From an uncultured Tessaracoccus sp. (GTDB lineage Bacteria > Actinomycetota > Actinomycetes > Propionibacteriales > Propionibacteriaceae), in contig NZ_CALUCN010000002.1 of the NCBI RefSeq assembly GCF_943914565.1, positions 176,447 to 240,446 on the forward strand: a stretch of 64,000 nt of DNA, written 5' to 3'. Positions 48,760-57,872 of this stretch are shown one piece after another. How positions within the stretch are numbered: the first letter of the stretch is position 1; the number at the start of each line of letters is the position of its first letter. The notes under the pieces are model-generated. The model saw nothing but the letters and a program-made list of their open reading frames with translations. It had not been told where the DNA came from and did no database searches. A program made the translations under genes and the position numbers.

Positions 48760-50942
48760 CACACCCACATCCTCAGGGTCTCGACGCGTGGATCGAGCAC
48801 GGCGATCGTGCCCGTCTCGGCCGCGGGGCGGTGCACGAACAGCCGCACGAACATCGGCCGCCGTCCGAGGGGGAGGTCGCCCACGAACACCCGCTGCTCG
48901 GGCGACAACGACACCACGGCCTCCTGGATGATCGTCCCGTCGCCCGGTTCGAGCGGCAGGCGTTGCTCGTGCCCGGCGAGCACGATCGGCACCGCGTGCA
49001 GCTCGTCGTCGACGGTGCAGAACAGTCGGTGGAACGCAGGCGTGACGCCGGGCGGCGCCTCCTGCTGGTTGGCGAGCATCGGCACGAGCTCGTAGCGCAT
49101 GCGCGTGATGCCGGCGTAGTCCACGGTGACCGGGCGGGAGTACATCGCCTCGCCGTCCAGGTACACGACGCCGAACAGGTGCAGCGTGCAGCCGTTGCTG
49201 GGCAGCGTGCGGGTGACGCGCATGCCGCCGGTCTTGTCGTACTCCTCGCGGGTGAGCTGCGCGATCGGCTCGTTGTCGTGCGGGTCGAGCTCGGCGCCGC
49301 GCGGGGACTGGTAGGCCTCGACGATCGAGACCCCGTCGGGCCACGGGAACGTGAGCACCTGCGCGTCGACGCGTTCGATCACCTCCGCCCAGCGCGGCGC
49401 GCGCGGCGTGACCATCGCCACCGGTGGCCCCATCCAGACGAGCTCGTCGGTCACCCAGTGCACCGCGAAGAAGTGCGTGCGCACCCAGGTGTCGTCGACG
49501 ACGAAGTCCTTGATCTCCTGGATCCCGCCCAGGTCGTTGGCGGGGTAGGTGATCCGGTACTCGCTCGTGATGCCCTGGCTCTCGAGGATCTCGCGCGTCC
49601 GGGGCTCGCGTTCGAGGCCCTGCGGGGGCCGCTCCCTCGTCGCGAACAGCACGACACGGCCGTTGCGCGGCGGCATCCACGTGAGGTCGTAGGCACCTGC
49701 TGTCGTCGCGGACCGCTTGACGTCGAGCCGGATCTGTTCGGCGTCGGGGGTGATCGTGATGCTCGCGGTCGTCGGCTCGGAGATCGCGGAGCCACCGCTC
49801 GGCAGCTCGGCGACGCAGAACGCGGCGTAGACGACCGGGCGGCCCTGGGGCGCGTCGTGGTCGATGAACCCGCCGGTCGAGACCGCCTCGGGTGGCAGCA
49901 GCCGCGACTGGTCGTACTGCACCGGGATGCCGTCGGGGAAGCGCTGCACCTCGACGCGGCTGCCCTCGGGCGCCCGCCACGACGCGGCGACGCCCTTGTC
50001 GGGTGTGACGTTCACGGTGATCGACGTGGGCGGCCACACGACCTCGGTCGAGCCGACGAGGACCGGCTGCGACTGCGACGCGGCCAGCACCGAGTCGCCC
50101 TGGTTGGCCCACACGGCGAGGTAGGTGACCTGGCCGCGAGGCTGGAGCCGGACGGTGCCGGCCGTCGCGGTGGTGACACCGACGGGCGAGGCCATCTCGG
50201 GCGCGCCCGTCGGCCAGGAATCCGGGGACTGCACGATGCGGTAGAGCGTGACCGGCGCCTGCGCCTCCAGCGGCGTCCACTCCAGCTGGACCTGGCCGTC
50301 GTCGGTGGTGGTGCCGACGACGTGCCCCACCGGCTCGGCGGCGCCCTGCGTCCAGTCGAAGCCCTTGAAGCGCGTCACCTGCACCCACTCGAACGGGGCG
50401 CTCGGGTCGGGCACGTCCGGCTCGGGCTCGGGCTCCGGTTGCGGTTCCGGCGACGGGGCCGGGGTCGGCGCGGGGGCCGCGGCGGGCTGCGATGCCGGTG
50501 AGCCCGGCTGGGCGGCGGGGGGCCGCTGGACGCCCAGCAGCTGCAGCAGCTCCTCGACGTGGGTCATGAGGCTGCGTCCGTTGGCGAGACCGGCGGCGGC
50601 GCGGCCGAGGTCCTCCGGCTGCGTGATGCGCGCGGTCGCGAGTCGGCCGACGTCGGCGTCGCTGATCGCGCGGACGGCTGGGTCGGCGTGCTGGTCGCGC
50701 CAGGCGCGCAGCTCCTCGTACCGGGCGGTCTCGCCGGCCGGGGCGGGGCGCTCGCCGGCGGCGGCGCGCACGAGCGTGTCGAAGTGGGTGAGCACCGCGT
50801 CGCGATCGTCCCAGATGAGGTGCTCGGCGACGCGGCGGTCGGTCACGCCGAGGTGCGCGATGACGTCGAGGTCGTGCGCGGGGAGGATGCCGCCGAGCTC
50901 GGCGTTGCACGCCTCGAGCGCGGCCCTGCGTTCGCGAGTCAC
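48759..50942 (-). CDS. FN3-like multidomain protein of the GTPase system
   Basis: 727 residues. N-terminal helical domain of about 115 residues (LEACNAELGGILPAHDLDVIAHLGVTD...), perhaps an effector-associated or death-like adaptor; a P/A/E-rich linker (APTPAPSPEPQPEPEPEP); then several fibronectin type III-like domains (VQLEWTPLEAQAPVTLYRIV, ITVNVTPDKGVAASWRAPEGSRVEVQRF, YDLTWMPPRNGRVVLFATRE). No signal peptide, so these FN3 domains are probably intracellular, which is unusual. GTG start overlaps the membrane protein stop by four bases (GTGA). Confidence 0.75.
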   Translation of the reverse strand: MTRERRAALEACNAELGGILPAHDLDVIAHLGVTDRRVAEHLIWDDRDAVLTHFDTLVRAAAGERPAPAGETARYEELRAWRDQHADPAVRAISDADVGRLATARITQPEDLGRAAAGLANGRSLMTHVEELLQLLGVQRPPAAQPGSPASQPAAAPAPTPAPSPEPQPEPEPEPDVPDPSAPFEWVQVTRFKGFDWTQGAAEPVGHVVGTTTDDGQVQLEWTPLEAQAPVTLYRIVQSPDSWPTGAPEMASPVGVTTATAGTVRLQPRGQVTYLAVWANQGDSVLAASQSQPVLVGSTEVVWPPTSITVNVTPDKGVAASWRAPEGSRVEVQRFPDGIPVQYDQSRLLPPEAVSTGGFIDHDAPQGRPVVYAAFCVAELPSGGSAISEPTTASITITPDAEQIRLDVKRSATTAGAYDLTWMPPRNGRVVLFATRERPPQGLEREPRTREILESQGITSEYRITYPANDLGGIQEIKDFVVDDTWVRTHFFAVHWVTDELVWMGPPVAMVTPRAPRWAEVIERVDAQVLTFPWPDGVSIVEAYQSPRGAELDPHDNEPIAQLTREEYDKTGGMRVTRTLPSNGCTLHLFGVVYLDGEAMYSRPVTVDYAGITRMRYELVPMLANQQEAPPGVTPAFHRLFCTVDDELHAVPIVLAGHEQRLPLEPGDGTIIQEAVVSLSPEQRVFVGDLPLGRRPMFVRLFVHRPAAETGTIAVLDPRVETLRMWV

Positions 50943-51718
50943 CAGCCGGCCCCCGTCCCCGACGGCCACTGCGGCTGCGTGGGCGGCGTCGGCTGCTGCG
51001 TCCAGGGCTGCCCGGGCCACGGCCCGCCCTGCGCGGGCGGCTGACCGGGGAACGGCTCCGGCGGCAGGTCCTGCGGCGCGGCCGGCTCGAGGGGGTCGAG
51101 CCGCAGCCCGAACGGCAGCAGCGTCGCGCAGATGTACGCCACGACGAGCGCCACGACGATGATCCAGCCGCCGGGGCCCACGTCGACGCGCTGGGCCACC
51201 TCCTCCTGGGCGCGACGGAGGTCCGGGTCGAACAGACCCGCCCGGCCCCAGAGGCTGACCAACGCGAGCAGCACCCCGCCCATCACGGAGGCACAGATCC
51301 CGAGGATGACGCCGCCGGCCATGTCGGCGCCGCGGGTGATGCCGATCGAGCCGCCGACGAGCAGCAGCGCCCACAGCCCGACGAGTACCGCGAGCACGAG
51401 AACGTCCTTCGGGGCGTGGCCACTGTCGCCCAGGACCTGCGGGTCCCCCACCACCCACGGCAGGAAGATCGAGACCACGGCCATGACCGCGGCGACGACG
51501 AGCATCGTCGCGCAGTAGTACCCGAGCCCCACGACGCGGCGTCGGCCGGGCGGCTGCGAGACGAAGAAGAGCAGGCCGAACCACGGCAGCACCAGGCACA
51601 GGATCACGGCGATGCCGATCGACCGTCCCGCCCGGTGGGCCAGCACGACGCCGTAGGCGATCGTCGGGATGGCCATCGCGATCCAGACGATGAGGACCGC
51701 CTGCAGGAACTCGTTCAT
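50939..51718 (-). CDS. polytopic membrane protein with proline-rich GAGW tail
   Basis: 259 residues, about six membrane helices (FLQAVLIVWIAMAIPTIAYGVV through GGWIIVVALVVAYICATLLPFGL). A 45-residue P/Q/G/W-rich cytoplasmic tail (PGQPPAQGGPWPGQPW...) ends in SGTGAGW. I do not recognise the family. The secreted vWA protein of the same operon has a similar proline-rich tail ending SGGAGW. GGAGGGGAGC precedes the ATG, 10 bases after the previous stop. Confidence 0.75.
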   Translation of the reverse strand: MNEFLQAVLIVWIAMAIPTIAYGVVLAHRAGRSIGIAVILCLVLPWFGLLFFVSQPPGRRRVVGLGYYCATMLVVAAVMAVVSIFLPWVVGDPQVLGDSGHAPKDVLVLAVLVGLWALLLVGGSIGITRGADMAGGVILGICASVMGGVLLALVSLWGRAGLFDPDLRRAQEEVAQRVDVGPGGWIIVVALVVAYICATLLPFGLRLDPLEPAAPQDLPPEPFPGQPPAQGGPWPGQPWTQQPTPPTQPQWPSGTGAGW

Positions 51719-51728
51719 TGCTCCCCTC

Positions 51729-54362
51729 CTAGACGAAGTCGCCGCTGGTGTCGATGGTGGGCGTGTCGTCCAGCTCCGGCGGCGTGCCGGCGAGCTGGCT
51801 CACGGGCAGGGCCCTACCGACCTGCACGACGACGAGCGCGACGTCGAGCCCGTTGGCCTCCACCTGCCGCACGGCGTCGCGGACCTCCCGCACGTCGACC
51901 ACGCTCGTCTCGTCGGCGAACAGCCCGGACTGGAACGAGTCGCGGCGTCCCTGCTCGGTGTCGAGGCCCGCCACGAAGTCGGTGCGCCGCACCTCGCGGG
52001 CGTCGCCGCTGCGGGCATCGCGCACCATCACCCGGGACAGCAAGCGGTCGCGCGCCTCGGCGTCGGTGAGCGTGAGACCGACGATGCGCGACTGGATCGT
52101 GGGCGACATCGACCGGGTCTGCGCGTGCGCGGCGAGCGCGCGGGACCAGCGGGTGAGCGCCGGGACGCCATCGATCACGGGGTCGTGGAACAGCATCGAC
52201 GGGTCGTTCGCGAGCTGGTGACGCACACCGCCCAGCGACGCCGGCAGCGTCTGCCGGAACTCCTCCCACGGCTCCGAGAGCCACCCGACGGGGAACAGCT
52301 GGCCGCGCCACCGGTTGGCGACCTCGTCCACGGCGTTGCCGTCCGGCATCGCCACCCCGATCGCGAGGTTCATGGGCAGGCCCTGGCCGACGTGCACGTC
52401 GCGCTCGACCGTCTCGGACGGGTTGCCGTGCGGGGCGTGCACGAACGCGCCCAGCACCCGCGACCAGTCGAGGTACTGCCGGTAGCCGCGGCTGATGCGC
52501 CGGAGGTCCTCGAGCGCCTCCGTGCGGTGGCGTTGCGCGTCGGCGAGCTCGGTCGAGGCGCGTTCGAGGCGGTGGATGATCGCGTAGACGCGCGCCGAGC
52601 TACGCATGTGCAGCCACGCGCCGCCGCTCAGCCACCCGACGGCGACGAGGAGGATCCCCATGAGCAGCCACGGCCAGCCGAACACCTGCAGCACGCACAG
52701 CACCACGAGGATCACGACGAGGGACGCGCTCACGCCCGAGAGGACCCGCACGCGCATCGCGAGGTCGTCCTGGAGCTCGCGCACGTCGGCGGGGATCTCC
52801 GGCTGGGCACTCAGCCGGTCGACCTTCTCGGTGAGCTCGTCGACCTCGTGGATGATCGCGCGGTGCGCGTCGCCCAGCCGTCGCCCGACGTGGCCCGAGT
52901 ACGACGCGCGGGCCGCCTCGGCCCACTCCCGCAGCCGGTTGCGTTCGGCGGTGATCGCCTGGCCGAGGTGCGGCTGGGTGCGGGCCAGGTAGTCGAGCCG
53001 CTCGAACAGGCGCCCGACCGCGATGTCGTCGCCGGGCTCGATCTCCCAGTTGGGCAGGAACGCCGCGAGCGACGCCGGCAGCGTGAACGTGTCGCGCGGG
53101 TCGGGCGCGACCCGGTCGGTCGACGGCACGATCGCCCGCTGCGTGCCGAGCGTCCACGGCGCGAGCTCGGGCGAGCGGGAGCCGGCGTCGAGGAGCGTGA
53201 GGCCGGCGTCGACGAAGTCGTGCCACAGCTGCGGCTTCTGCTCCACCGCCGGCAGCTCCGACGAGCCGGGCGTGGCGCGTCGGATGACGCCCTCGAGCGA
53301 GTGCTCGTACTCGGTCCAGCTGGCCGACGAGCCGTCGGCCCGGACACCTCGCACGACGACGGCGTAGCCGGAGTCGGACCCGCCGAAGACAGCGTGCTGC
53401 ACGGTGTTCGCGACGGCCTTGCTCGCGGCGTGCCCGATCGCGTCGACGAGCTGCCCGGGCGCCTTCAGCAGCGCGTCGCCGACGAAGCCCAGGAAGTTCG
53501 TGATCGCCTCGCCGGCGCCGATCTGCTTCGGACGCGGTGGCGGGGTCGCGTGCCGCACGCGCGGCATCATGTCGGGATGCTTCTCGAAGAGCCGCTCGGC
53601 CATGCCGACGGCGCGGTTGGCCTCGTCGTCGACCGTGACGGCGTAGCCGGACTCGACGCGAGGCGCGGGGTAGCGCGCGCCGACGCTCACGAGTCGGGCG
53701 CCCAGCGCGTCCTGCACCGAGCCGGAGGACAGGGAGCGGGAGAAGGCGCGGATCGGGGTGATGAGCTGGCCGCTGGGCGGCTGCAGCTCGTCGAACGGGC
53801 CCGCCTCCTGGCCCGGCCAGAGGCCGAGCAGGCCGGTGAGGGTGCCTGCGAGCAGCATCGTCCAGCGCGGGTCCGTCGTCGAGCGACGCAGCGGCGCGGC
53901 CGGGCTGCCGGGGGCGCGGGCCTCCTCGGGCGAGACCGCGAGGTTGTGCCAGCCGAACATCACCAGCGCCCGCTGCTGCCACTCGGCGCCGGGGCTGCCG
54001 GCGGTGACGTTCAGCCGCGTGACCGGGGCGCCCGGCATCGTCTCCTGCAGCGCGTCGAGCACGCGCACCGCCTGCTCCTGCGTGACGACGGACTCCTCGT
54101 CGTCGACGACGCCCACCACCGCGACGCGGATCCGGTCGACGCGGGCGTGGGCGAGGTCCTGCTGGAGCGCGACCCCCGTCGACTCGTCCTGGCCGAGCCA
54201 CGCCGCGGGCACCGCGGGGTGGTCGGCGCGCAGCGCGTCGAGGTCCACCACCCGGCAGGGGTTCACGAGCCCCTGCAGCGTGAGGTCCAGCAACACGGCC
54301 CTGAGCGCGACGGCCACCGGCCGCCGCGCCGCGAGGACGACGTAGTCAGATCCAGACGTCAC
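51729..54362 (-). CDS. large two-helix membrane protein of the GTPase system
   Basis: 877 residues; family not recognised. Mostly soluble, with a hairpin of two membrane helices at about 535-580 (SASLVVILVVLCVLQVF, WLLMGILLVAVGWLSGGAWL) preceded by a coiled-coil-like stretch (DAHRAIIHEVDELTEKVDRLSAQPEIPADVRELQDDLAMRV) and followed by another (HRLERASTELADAQRHRTEALEDLRRIS). The N-terminal 300 residues include VDRIRVAVVGVVDDEESVVTQEQAVRVL, an alpha/beta fold. It follows the tubulin-like gene with an overlap of about 17 bases; GTG at 54362 was chosen, but a GTG four codons earlier is equally possible. It may tether the complex to the membrane. Confidence 0.72.
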   Translation of the reverse strand: MTSGSDYVVLAARRPVAVALRAVLLDLTLQGLVNPCRVVDLDALRADHPAVPAAWLGQDESTGVALQQDLAHARVDRIRVAVVGVVDDEESVVTQEQAVRVLDALQETMPGAPVTRLNVTAGSPGAEWQQRALVMFGWHNLAVSPEEARAPGSPAAPLRRSTTDPRWTMLLAGTLTGLLGLWPGQEAGPFDELQPPSGQLITPIRAFSRSLSSGSVQDALGARLVSVGARYPAPRVESGYAVTVDDEANRAVGMAERLFEKHPDMMPRVRHATPPPRPKQIGAGEAITNFLGFVGDALLKAPGQLVDAIGHAASKAVANTVQHAVFGGSDSGYAVVVRGVRADGSSASWTEYEHSLEGVIRRATPGSSELPAVEQKPQLWHDFVDAGLTLLDAGSRSPELAPWTLGTQRAIVPSTDRVAPDPRDTFTLPASLAAFLPNWEIEPGDDIAVGRLFERLDYLARTQPHLGQAITAERNRLREWAEAARASYSGHVGRRLGDAHRAIIHEVDELTEKVDRLSAQPEIPADVRELQDDLAMRVRVLSGVSASLVVILVVLCVLQVFGWPWLLMGILLVAVGWLSGGAWLHMRSSARVYAIIHRLERASTELADAQRHRTEALEDLRRISRGYRQYLDWSRVLGAFVHAPHGNPSETVERDVHVGQGLPMNLAIGVAMPDGNAVDEVANRWRGQLFPVGWLSEPWEEFRQTLPASLGGVRHQLANDPSMLFHDPVIDGVPALTRWSRALAAHAQTRSMSPTIQSRIVGLTLTDAEARDRLLSRVMVRDARSGDAREVRRTDFVAGLDTEQGRRDSFQSGLFADETSVVDVREVRDAVRQVEANGLDVALVVVQVGRALPVSQLAGTPPELDDTPTIDTSGDFV

Positions 54363-57300
54363 TGCTCGAACCACCCATCGCGTCGTCGGTCGCCGCGACC
54401 TCGATCATCTGCTTGAGGATGCCGAGCGCCGGCAGCGCGTGCGGGGCGAGCTCGGACATGAGGCTCATCTGCCGGACCTTCGGCAGCGGCAGGTTGAGCT
54501 GGTACTGGGCGACATTCTGCTCGTTGGGCACGCCCTGCGCGTCGATCTGCCCCCACTGCTCGGCGTACATGCGCCGGAGCCCGTCGACCCAGGCCGACGC
54601 CTCGTCGGCACGGGCCCTGGCGAGGTCGCCACCCGACGCCACCTGGGCGCGGGTGAGGACGGGGCTCGGCCCGTCGCAGGGCAGCGGCGCGCCGCCCATC
54701 TCGAGCGGCCGGTCGTGGAACGCCGCACGCAGCAGGTCGGTGCCCTGCATCTGCTCGACGTCGCCGGAGTGGGCGTTGGAGTCGGCGCCGTCGACGAGGC
54801 GACGCAGCCCGTCGTAGGGCGTCAGGGCCGAGAGGTCCGCGTCGCCGACGCAGCGCACGAACGCCCAGGCGTGGCTCATCAGCTGGGCCGCGAGCACGTC
54901 GTGGGCGGTGTGGACCTGGGTGTCCTCGCTGGTGAGGAGTTCGCCGAAGTTCACCCATCCGTCGGGGGTGCTGACCGCGGCGCGCCCCGTCGCGTCCTGC
55001 CGGACGAGGCCGACGAGCCGGCCCAGGTACCAGCCGGCGATCACGCGACGCAGCTCGTCAGGGCTCATCGCGATCGCCGCCGACAGCGGGCGGGTGCGCT
55101 TCCACTGCCAGAGGTTGCGCTGCGCGATGAGCGGAGCCTTGGCCCAGCGCGACTGGATCGGCTCGAGCAGCGACGTGAAGCACAGCGGCGAGACCTTCTG
55201 GTACGAGCCGAAGACGTTGACCTTGCCGGCGTTGGAGATGTTGCCGACGAGGGAGTCCTCGAAGTTCTCGACGCTCGTCGGGTCGAGCGACGGGTTGCCG
55301 CGCAGGCGCTGCAGCACGTTCTGGCTCACCGGGTGGTCGCCGCCCAGCGGGATGTCGGAGAACGAGTAGACGAACTTGATGTCCGTGCCGTGGAGGCGCT
55401 GCGCCATGTTCACGTCGATGCCGACGACGGGCTTGGCCTTCTCCATCGTCTCCAGCAGCCGCGTCGCGAACCGCTCCTGGCGCTGCTGCCGGTCGATCGC
55501 GGTGACCTGCGGGTCGTCGAGGTGGTCGGAGATGGACTGGCCCGCGAAGGCCGCGAACACGTCGCCCTTCGCGCTCAGCCGCTGCGTGGCGCGGCCGAGG
55601 AGGTCGGCGTGCGAGAGCAGGAGGGTGTAGTTGGGCTTCGCCTCGGGCGTGGGCTGCCCGTCGGCGGCACGGCTCGGCAGCGCCGCGGGGCGCCAGTGGC
55701 TCGCCTGCCGCAGCACCTCGATCTCCTCCTTGGCGCCGGTGGTCTCCCAGTGCCCGCCGGAGGCCTCGGCGCGGATCTTCGCCAGCGACTGCCCGTAGTC
55801 GAGCGTGCCCTGCGCGGACGCGACGACGTCGCTGCGGAACTGCTGCGGGAAGTCGTCGGCGGTGGTGAGGAGCACCTCGTTCTCGGCGTGGTTGAACCGC
55901 AGCGGGACGCGGTCGGACTCGTCCGGCCAGTCGGCGTAGATCTCGGAGCTGAGCTGCGCGAGCCCCGCACCCGACGAGGTCTTGGCCCGCTCGACCTCGA
56001 GCAGCCTGAGCGCGTCGTTGGCGGCCTGCTCGAGCGAACCCAGGACGTCGACGGCGTAGGCGCGCAGGACGTCGGCGCCGATGCGGGCACCCTCGAGGCG
56101 CAGCGTGCGCTCCATCGAGTTGGCGATCGAGCGCTGCACCATCTGCCCGATCGGGTGGTGCATGTCGACGGTCTTCTTGCCCAGCGACGTCGCCTGCTGC
56201 CCGATCGTCGGGTCGAGCGCGAGCGGGTCGCTGGCGTCGGCCTCGGCGCCGGCTGCGGCGAGCTGCCCGATGAGCTGGTCGGCGTACATGCGGATCCGGC
56301 TCATGAGCTCACGGCCGTAGGGCAGGCCGAACTGGCCGACGACGCGCAGGAACTCCTGCTTCGCCGCGGCTTCGAGCTGGTAGGCCCAGCCCTCGGCCCA
56401 CGCGTAGGCGCTGCGCTGGAGCTGCATCCGCGACTGGTCGCGCATCGGGTGCAGGGTGGCGGTGACCGTCGAGAGCCACTGCGCGGCCGGGGCCTGGCCG
56501 GCATTGACGAGCATGCCGGTGGCGGGGCCGGCGGCCTCCCGGGCCATGGCCTCCCACGCCTGCCTCGGGAACGCGACGCCCTGGAACCAGTCCGGCGCCG
56601 GCTGGCCCGGCTGCGGCAGCCCCATGTAGCCGAGGCTCGCGCCCCACTGGTTGTCCATGAGCTGCCGCAACTGGTCGTTGCCGGGCAGCTGGCTCGTCGG
56701 GTTGATGTGTCCCGCGACGAGGTGGTCCGACGCAGAGCGCGCCAGCCGCTGCGCGGCGTAGTCGAGGTAGCGGTCGCGGCCGAGCGACAGGCTCGCGAAG
56801 CCGAGCGACCCGAACGGCAGCGCGAGCGGGTCGATGCGCCAGCCGAACTTCTGGTTGAGGCTCGTGAGCGGGTTGGGGTTGCCGAGCATGAAGTCGAGGT
56901 ACTGCCTCGAGGCGCGCTCGGAGAGCATCGTGCCGGCGAGTGCGCGGGCGATGCCGCGGTAGACCGACTCCTGCGAGCCGTCACCGAAGTACGCGCCCGA
57001 GCCGCCGATCTTCGAGCCGATCGGGAACACGCGCGCGAACGGCGGCGTGTTGGCCTGCAGCGGGATGCCGAGCGAGGCGTAGGTGGCGGCGTCGAAGCCC
57101 TCCGACGTGCGCGCGATCGCCGCGATGATCTCCGGCAGCGCGGCCATGGCGTTGCCCTCGACGTTGGCGCGCTTGCCCTCGTCGAGCTGCGCGAACACGT
57201 CGGCGGTGTAGAGGAAGCAGCCGATGTTCTGGCTCTTCACACCGGGCAGCGTGCCGAGCAGCCGGGCCACGTCGAGGAACATCGACGCGCCCGAACCGCC

Positions 57301-57828
57301 CGCCATCGAGCCGACGATGATCGGGATGATGACCTCGCTGGACTGCTCGGCGGTGGGGATCTCGCCCCACGCGCCGGGCGCGACCGACTTCGCCTGCGCC
57401 CGCACGAGCGTCTCGCGCAGGGGGCCGAGCCGCGGGAGGGTGAGCATGCGGCCCACCGCGCGGTACTGGCCGGCGCCGGAGGTGACCGGGATCGTGTTCG
57501 CCGACGCCGGGTTGCGGGGCGCCCAGCCCGAGAGCGCGACGTAGTTGCGGTCCTTGCTGCCGAGCTGCGCCTCGACGGTGTTGGCGGTCTGCAGGAACGA
57601 GTTCGACGGCGACGAGAAGGACACGTAGTGCCCGCCCATGTCGCGGATGGACCCCAGCGGCTCGGGTCCCTTGTCGGGGTCGACGGGGACGTCGATGTGC
57701 ACGAACTGCCAGGCGTCGGGCAGCTGCGAGATGCCACGGGCACGCAGGTCGGCACGGAGCTGGTCGATCAGGAGCCGGAGGGTGGTGCCACCGGAGCCGC
57801 CACATCCGACGAGCAGGAATCTACGCAC
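54346..57828 (-). CDS. tubulin-like GTPase of the predicted conflict system
   Basis: 1160 residues. N-terminal Rossmann-like strand and loop RRFLLVGCGGSGGTTLRLL, and a tubulin/FtsZ-like nucleotide signature IIVGSMAGGSGASMFLDVARLLG (residues about 171-193), where FtsZ has GGGTGTG. This is the Tubulin_2 ('tubulin-like') family, known from predicted conflict operons. The remaining 950 residues are largely helical and unlike FtsZ; they may form a platform. No membrane helix. GTG start with GAGGAAG about 10 bases upstream; 44 bases follow the vWA gene. Whether it polymerises is unknown. Confidence 0.85.
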   Translation of the reverse strand: MRRFLLVGCGGSGGTTLRLLIDQLRADLRARGISQLPDAWQFVHIDVPVDPDKGPEPLGSIRDMGGHYVSFSSPSNSFLQTANTVEAQLGSKDRNYVALSGWAPRNPASANTIPVTSGAGQYRAVGRMLTLPRLGPLRETLVRAQAKSVAPGAWGEIPTAEQSSEVIIPIIVGSMAGGSGASMFLDVARLLGTLPGVKSQNIGCFLYTADVFAQLDEGKRANVEGNAMAALPEIIAAIARTSEGFDAATYASLGIPLQANTPPFARVFPIGSKIGGSGAYFGDGSQESVYRGIARALAGTMLSERASRQYLDFMLGNPNPLTSLNQKFGWRIDPLALPFGSLGFASLSLGRDRYLDYAAQRLARSASDHLVAGHINPTSQLPGNDQLRQLMDNQWGASLGYMGLPQPGQPAPDWFQGVAFPRQAWEAMAREAAGPATGMLVNAGQAPAAQWLSTVTATLHPMRDQSRMQLQRSAYAWAEGWAYQLEAAAKQEFLRVVGQFGLPYGRELMSRIRMYADQLIGQLAAAGAEADASDPLALDPTIGQQATSLGKKTVDMHHPIGQMVQRSIANSMERTLRLEGARIGADVLRAYAVDVLGSLEQAANDALRLLEVERAKTSSGAGLAQLSSEIYADWPDESDRVPLRFNHAENEVLLTTADDFPQQFRSDVVASAQGTLDYGQSLAKIRAEASGGHWETTGAKEEIEVLRQASHWRPAALPSRAADGQPTPEAKPNYTLLLSHADLLGRATQRLSAKGDVFAAFAGQSISDHLDDPQVTAIDRQQRQERFATRLLETMEKAKPVVGIDVNMAQRLHGTDIKFVYSFSDIPLGGDHPVSQNVLQRLRGNPSLDPTSVENFEDSLVGNISNAGKVNVFGSYQKVSPLCFTSLLEPIQSRWAKAPLIAQRNLWQWKRTRPLSAAIAMSPDELRRVIAGWYLGRLVGLVRQDATGRAAVSTPDGWVNFGELLTSEDTQVHTAHDVLAAQLMSHAWAFVRCVGDADLSALTPYDGLRRLVDGADSNAHSGDVEQMQGTDLLRAAFHDRPLEMGGAPLPCDGPSPVLTRAQVASGGDLARARADEASAWVDGLRRMYAEQWGQIDAQGVPNEQNVAQYQLNLPLPKVRQMSLMSELAPHALPALGILKQMIEVAATDDAMGGSSSDVWI

Positions 57829-57872
57829 GCTACTTCTTCCTCACTGGGTGTTGGTTGTCATTGTGCTTCGGG

